A stretch of DNA of 64,000 nt, taken from Buttiauxella brennerae ATCC 51605 (GTDB lineage: Bacteria; Pseudomonadota; Gammaproteobacteria; Enterobacterales; Enterobacteriaceae). Positions within the stretch are counted from its first letter, which is position 1; every line of letters starts with the position of its first letter. Where the stretch lies: positions 1 to 64,000 of the forward strand of contig NZ_LXER01000028.1 of the NCBI RefSeq assembly GCF_001654925.1. Reading direction: 5' to 3'. Both the position numbers and the translations under genes were made by a program. Of this stretch, positions 61,203-64,000 are shown piece by piece. Under the pieces are notes generated by a model that worked only from the letters and a program-made list of their open reading frames with translations, was not told the origin of the DNA and made no database searches.

Positions 61203-62072
61203 TTACACACCTTTAGAACGCAAAAAATCCAGGTGGTCCGTATAAAGGTCGATCACATTGACCGTATTTGTCCGGATACCTGCTAGCTGGTTAATAGCAT
61301 CGAGGTGATCCATAGAATAATCCGAGCAAATAACCTTACCAAGATGAGAGCTATATCGCCCCACAAGTCCGTCATTTTGATCCACCTCATTAACGAATGT
61401 CTTTGCACCGTGTTTCATCCACAGATGGAGAGGATCCAGTTCATTTAATCCCTGTTCACAAATTCCGTCTTTAATAATGCCGCTCCATGAATAATAATAA
61501 ATACCATTAACCACTTCAGGACCTTCTCCACCCCAAACTTCCGGCAAACCCTGAGGATATTTTTCATTGAATGCCTGAACACCTTCAGTAGTGAGTGAAT
61601 TCAACGAAGCAATAAAATCCTCCGGCTCAAAAGGATGACCGCTGAGAAAGGCAATGGCTTTTTCAAACGCATTCACGGCCAGCGCGACAAAACCTTCTTT
61701 GCAACTACCAGGTTCATAAGCCGCCCGCAAGGCATCTGCCGATTCCGAGCCATGGTTTGCACCATCAACAGAAGTCACGGAAGCCACACTGTGCGGGTAG
61801 ACTGCTGCAACATAGCGGCAATCAAGAGCACCCTGGCTGTGACCAATTAAGTTAACTTTATCTTTGCCGCTTTTGCGTTTTACGTCCTGAATGAAATCCC
61901 AGAGCTGTTCACCCCGAACGTCGTCAGTATTTACGCCAGAAAGTGAAGCGGTATAAACATCGGCCCCTTTTTTCTCCAGCGCTTCTTTCACGCCAAAATA
62001 ATAAGGGTAACCTAAGATAGTAGAAAAACCGGACCATCCATGAACTAATACAACAGGATATTTAGTACACAT
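61203..62072 (-). CDS. Proteus-type triacylglycerol lipase, copy 2
   Basis: A 289-residue alpha/beta hydrolase of lipase family I.1, Proteus/psychrophilic branch. N-terminal YPVVLVHG (oxyanion strand), nucleophile Ser79 in GHSQG, catalytic Asp in QNDGLVGR and His in SSHLG. No signal peptide: the catalytic fold starts at residue 5, as in the Proteus enzyme exported by type I secretion. About 85% identical (44 differences in 289, counted by eye) to copy 1. Its oxyanion loop reads HGWSGFSTIL, and residue 85 is Cys. Confidence 0.88.
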   Translation of the reverse strand: MCTKYPVVLVHGWSGFSTILGYPYYFGVKEALEKKGADVYTASLSGVNTDDVRGEQLWDFIQDVKRKSGKDKVNLIGHSQGALDCRYVAAVYPHSVASVTSVDGANHGSESADALRAAYEPGSCKEGFVALAVNAFEKAIAFLSGHPFEPEDFIASLNSLTTEGVQAFNEKYPQGLPEVWGGEGPEVVNGIYYYSWSGIIKDGICEQGLNELDPLHLWMKHGAKTFVNEVDQNDGLVGRYSSHLGKVICSDYSMDHLDAINQLAGIRTNTVNVIDLYTDHLDFLRSKGV

Positions 62073-62128
62073 ATTATTTTCCGTAATAAATATATTGATT
62101 ATGACTCATCAAATTTAATGATGGCGAA

Positions 62129-62998
62129 TTACAAGCCTTTTGAGCGTAAAAACTCAATATGGTCAGTATAGATTTCGATGGGGTCAACCGTATTTGTTCG
62201 AATTCCGGCAATCTGATTAATGGCATCCAGGTGATCCATGGAATAATCTGAACAGATAACCTTGCCTAAGTGCGAACTGTAGCGACCAACTAACCCATCA
62301 TTCTGATCGGCTTCCTTAACAAAAGTTTTAGCACTATGCTTCATCCACAAATGCAGCGGGTCCAGTTCATTCAAACCCTGCTCACAAAGACCATCTTTAA
62401 TAATACCGCTCCAGGAATAGTAGTTAATACCATTGACGATTTCGGCACCTTCACCACCCCATACTTCCGGCAATGCTTGTGGATACTTCTTGTTAAATTC
62501 CTCAACGCCCGCAGTGGTTAATGCATCTAGCGCAGCAACAGCATCTTCCGGCTCGAATGGGTGGCCAGTTAGAAAAGCGATGGCTTTTTCAAATGCTTCA
62601 AAAGCCAATGCAACCGCACCTTCTTTACAGCTTCCCGGCTCAAGCGCTGCCCGTAATGCATCTGCCGATTCCGAGCCGTGATTAACACCGTCAACAGATG
62701 TCACAGAGGCAACGCTGCCAGGATAAGTAGCAGCGACATAGCGGCTGTCCAGAGCACCCTGGCTGTGGCCAATTAAGTTAACTTTATCTTTGCGACTTTT
62801 GCGTTTTACATCCTGAATAAAATCCCAAAGTTGTTCACCCCTGACCGCATCAGAATTAACACCGGAAAGGGAAGCGGTATAAACATCCGCACCCATACGT
62901 TCCAGAGCCTCTTTAACCCCGAAGAAATACGGGTAGCCCAAAATCTGATCAAAACCTAAAACCCCATGAACCAATACGACTGGATATTTCGTGCACAT
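62129..62998 (-). CDS. Proteus-type triacylglycerol lipase, copy 1
   Basis: Promoter-proximal member of the tandem pair, 56 bp before copy 2. 289 residues with the same catalytic triad (Ser79 in GHSQG, Asp in QNDGLVGR, His in SSHLG). The oxyanion loop HGVLGFDQIL is closer to the family norm (HGLxGF) than copy 2, so this is probably the ancestral form. There is no signal peptide and no foldase (lif) gene nearby; no type I secretion genes are in the window. A divergent LysR-type gene 228 bp away may regulate both. Confidence 0.88.
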   Translation of the reverse strand: MCTKYPVVLVHGVLGFDQILGYPYFFGVKEALERMGADVYTASLSGVNSDAVRGEQLWDFIQDVKRKSRKDKVNLIGHSQGALDSRYVAATYPGSVASVTSVDGVNHGSESADALRAALEPGSCKEGAVALAFEAFEKAIAFLTGHPFEPEDAVAALDALTTAGVEEFNKKYPQALPEVWGGEGAEIVNGINYYSWSGIIKDGLCEQGLNELDPLHLWMKHSAKTFVKEADQNDGLVGRYSSHLGKVICSDYSMDHLDAINQIAGIRTNTVDPIEIYTDHIEFLRSKGL

Positions 62999-63226
62999 AA
63001 TAACTCCGTAGTAAATTTCAGTTATTTGCTGGCTACCATTAGCTGGCCTTTATGAATCTACCGGGTTATTTATTAAATATTATCTATAAAGTGAAGGTTT
63101 GCTGGTTAATTTATAGTCTTTGTGTAAACGGCTGTAGGTGTTAGAAAACAGGTGATACATCACGGCAAAAAGAAAGCGTAATGCTCTTGTTGTCATCATT
63201 ACTTAAGGACAGGGAAAGGAAGTTTA

Positions 63227-64000
63227 ATGAATTTTTTATTATCGAAAAAAATGAAGTATTTTATAGTGACAATGGAGGAACGATGTATTAATAGCGCAGC
63301 AGAGAAGTTATTCATTACACGTTCACCGCTGATCAAAATCATTAGTGAATTGGAAAATTTAATCGGCAGCAAACTTTTCAATCGCAATTACAATGAATTA
63401 ATCCCAACAAATATTGCCATTGAATTTTACAACCAGTTAAAGCCTCTTTATGAAATTCTTTCATCCGTAGAAAACAAATTCCATATGTATGGAAATAAAA
63501 AAACGTCCGAACTCATCTTTGATATTTCCGTTCCTTATAACTACTACAAATATATTGTTTATTCTCTTCAGGGTGAACATCTAAACTTCACGCACTCCAG
63601 AATATTGGTCAACCAAGAAACAATATTGCGCGTAAAAAACAACAAGCATATCACTATTATATCCATGAGGGATTTTAACGTAATCGAAGGGATCACTAAA
63701 GAAACAATCAATGAGGATTCTATGGAGCTAATTATGGCTACATCAGTGACCAGGGATGATCTTCATGACATTGAAACGATGAAGGCATTGCCTTTATTTA
63801 TACGGCCATGCAGTTATGTTGAGGAAATTAAATCGCGGGTGAGTGTGCTGTTAGGCAATACGCTACCGCTTATTTTCTTTAAAGAAGTAGATGCCGACAT
63901 TACAACCATGTTTTATTCGGTAATACAAAAAAAAGGAATGTTATTGCTTCCTCGTAAATTTGCCGAACTGCATTCATCAGCATCAATTACAAGAGTACCG
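63227..64000 (+). CDS. LysR-type regulator, 3' end cut by the window
   Basis: The frame is open from ATG 63227 to the last base (258 codons). AAGGAAG precedes the start at good spacing; Met9 is an alternative. The HTH is recognisable: FIVTMEERCINSAAEKLFIT followed by RSPLIKIISELENLIG. The rest is AT-rich, Lys/Asn/Ile-rich and unlike a standard LysR effector domain. Divergent from the lipases, hence a likely regulator of them. The stop codon is outside the window. Confidence 0.75.
   Translation, partial: MNFLLSKKMKYFIVTMEERCINSAAEKLFITRSPLIKIISELENLIGSKLFNRNYNELIPTNIAIEFYNQLKPLYEILSSVENKFHMYGNKKTSELIFDISVPYNYYKYIVYSLQGEHLNFTHSRILVNQETILRVKNNKHITIISMRDFNVIEGITKETINEDSMELIMATSVTRDDLHDIETMKALPLFIRPCSYVEEIKSRVSVLLGNTLPLIFFKEVDADITTMFYSVIQKKGMLLLPRKFAELHSSASITRVP

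Overview
The window is chromosomal DNA of a member of the Enterobacteriaceae. From about 6.2 kb to 61 kb the genes follow the Escherichia coli order around speB-loiP-tktA, epd-pgk-fbaA, mscS-argO-yggE-argP-rpiA-serA, ssrS-zapA-ygfB-pepP-ubiH-ubiI, gcvTHP, bglA, yqfA-ygfZ-sdhE-ygfX-fldB and xerD-dsbC-recJ-prfB-lysS. Protein lengths and motifs match the E. coli products closely, but several accessory blocks sit between core genes, so it is probably not Escherichia itself. The genus cannot be fixed from sequence reading; a relative such as Buttiauxella, Kluyvera or Enterobacter is only a guess.

Layout. 1-3.3 kb is the end of a genomic island next to tRNA-Gly(CCC): the right part of an IS3-family element, a beheaded tyrosine-integrase remnant, unrecognised small genes and a 50-residue membrane protein absent from longer-ORF lists. 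3.5-6 kb is a peptidase T-like/MFS pair that overlaps by 4 bp. 6.2-17 kb is core: actS, lysS, prfB with its +1 frameshift, recJ, dsbC, xerD, fldB, ygfX-sdhE, ygfZ and yqfA. 16.7-19.7 kb holds an HD-domain phosphohydrolase, an RpiR-type sugar-phosphate regulator and bglA, with a perfect palindrome before bglA. 19.7-23.8 kb is the most interesting block: a two-component system divergent from a b-type cytochrome, a Tat-exported molybdopterin oxidoreductase and a Met/Lys-rich MxKDx repeat protein. This looks like a periplasmic methionine-based oxidant-scavenging system. 23.9-42.2 kb is again core: glycine cleavage, ubiquinone hydroxylases, 6S RNA, serine and pentose enzymes, ArgP/ArgO and MscS.

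42.4-49.4 kb is a complete tdcABCDE operon (anaerobic threonine/serine degradation to propionate or acetate plus formate) placed between mscS and fbaA, with a CRP-type site before tdcA. fbaA-pgk-epd and tktA are split by a Fur-box-preceded pair, a YncE-like propeller and a CirA/FepA-type TonB receptor, which suggests iron uptake. After loiP and speB the window ends in an AT-richer accessory block: two tandem Proteus-type lipases about 85% identical to each other, and a divergent LysR-type regulator cut by the window end.

Intergenic space carries at least four ERIC-like elements, one short relative, one REP-like unit and a second family of small palindromes. Several of these lie inside operons (gcvPH, ubiHI, tdcDE). 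No CRISPR array or rRNA was seen.
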